From contig USJM01000065.1 of NCBI GenBank assembly GCA_900555005.1, positions 1 through 8,972 on the forward strand: a DNA stretch of 8,972 bases. Direction: 5' to 3'. The notes under the pieces are model-generated. The model did not search any database. It had not been told where the DNA came from and was given only the letters and a program-made list of their open reading frames with translations. How positions within the stretch are numbered: position 1 is the first letter of the stretch; every line of letters begins with the position of its first letter. This document shows positions 8,889-8,972 of this stretch, in pieces. This stretch comes from an uncultured Lachnospiraceae bacterium. Lineage in GTDB: Bacteria; Bacillota_A; Clostridia; Lachnospirales; Lachnospiraceae. A program made the position numbers and the translations under genes.

Positions 8889-8972
8889 ATGAGTCTTAAT
8901 AAAGCCCAAAAAGAGGCAGTTTCTCATAAGGAAGGACCGTGTCTGGTTCTTGCTGGTCCCGGTTCGGGAAAA
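8889..8972 (+). CDS. UvrD/PcrA/Rep-type SF1 helicase, 3'-truncated by window edge
   Basis: Only the first 28 codons are present. They contain a Q-motif-like 'LNKAQKEAV' and a Walker A beginning 'LAGPGSGK', the N-terminal arrangement of UvrD-family ATP-dependent DNA helicases. The ATG at 8889 follows a GGGGAG at 8880-8885, only 9 nt after gltX, so it is probably cotranscribed. PcrA, UvrD, Rep or an AddA-like protein cannot be told apart from this fragment. Confidence 0.8.
   Translation, partial: MSLNKAQKEAVSHKEGPCLVLAGPGSGK

Overview
The window looks like a moderately GC-rich low-G+C-type Firmicute, most probably a clostridium of the Lachnospiraceae type. This rests on strong GGAGG-type ribosome binding sites, sigma-A-like promoters, a DUF362 protein with a C-terminal cysteine cluster, a secreted amidase with cell-wall-binding repeats, a short class I ketol-acid reductoisomerase, and a leuC/leuD pair of the ~420/162-residue type. 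The family assignment is inference from protein style; no phylogeny was possible. All convincing genes lie on the + strand.

Layout: (1) 1-833, the 3' part of a DUF362 gene. (2) 834-1001, a control region with a near-consensus promoter and tandem TGTAAC/TGTCAT/TGTAAT elements resembling a WalR site. (3) 1002-2399, a secreted N-acetylmuramoyl-L-alanine amidase with cell-wall-binding repeats, broken by three frame changes. (4) A 21-bp hairpin that probably ends this unit, then a sigma-A-type promoter. (5) ilvN (2561-3058) and ilvC (3162-4187), closed by a strong intrinsic terminator. (6) A weaker promoter, then leuC (4385-5649), leuD (5646-6134), an FtsW/RodA-family gene (6204-7405), gltX (7429-8879) and the start of a UvrD-like helicase (8889 onward). 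Gaps in this last block are small (-4, 69, 23 and 9 nt), so it may be one operon.

Function: IlvN and IlvC act in valine/leucine/isoleucine synthesis, and LeuC/LeuD carry out the isopropylmalate isomerisation of the leucine branch. ilvB, ilvD, leuA and leuB are not in the window. The amidase and the FtsW-type polymerase both act on peptidoglycan; GltX supplies glutamyl-tRNA.

The main oddity is six reading-frame breaks in four genes (amidase x3, leuC, ftsW, gltX). All are of the same sign, as if one base were missing each time. Restoring one base at each gives proteins of normal length with all expected active-site residues. Two genes (gltX and the FtsW-type gene) are normally essential, so base-deletion errors in the read or assembly are the likeliest cause. 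I saw no mobile element, CRISPR array, RNA gene or evidently new multi-gene system. The most interesting biological signal is the WalR-like control region in front of the amidase gene.
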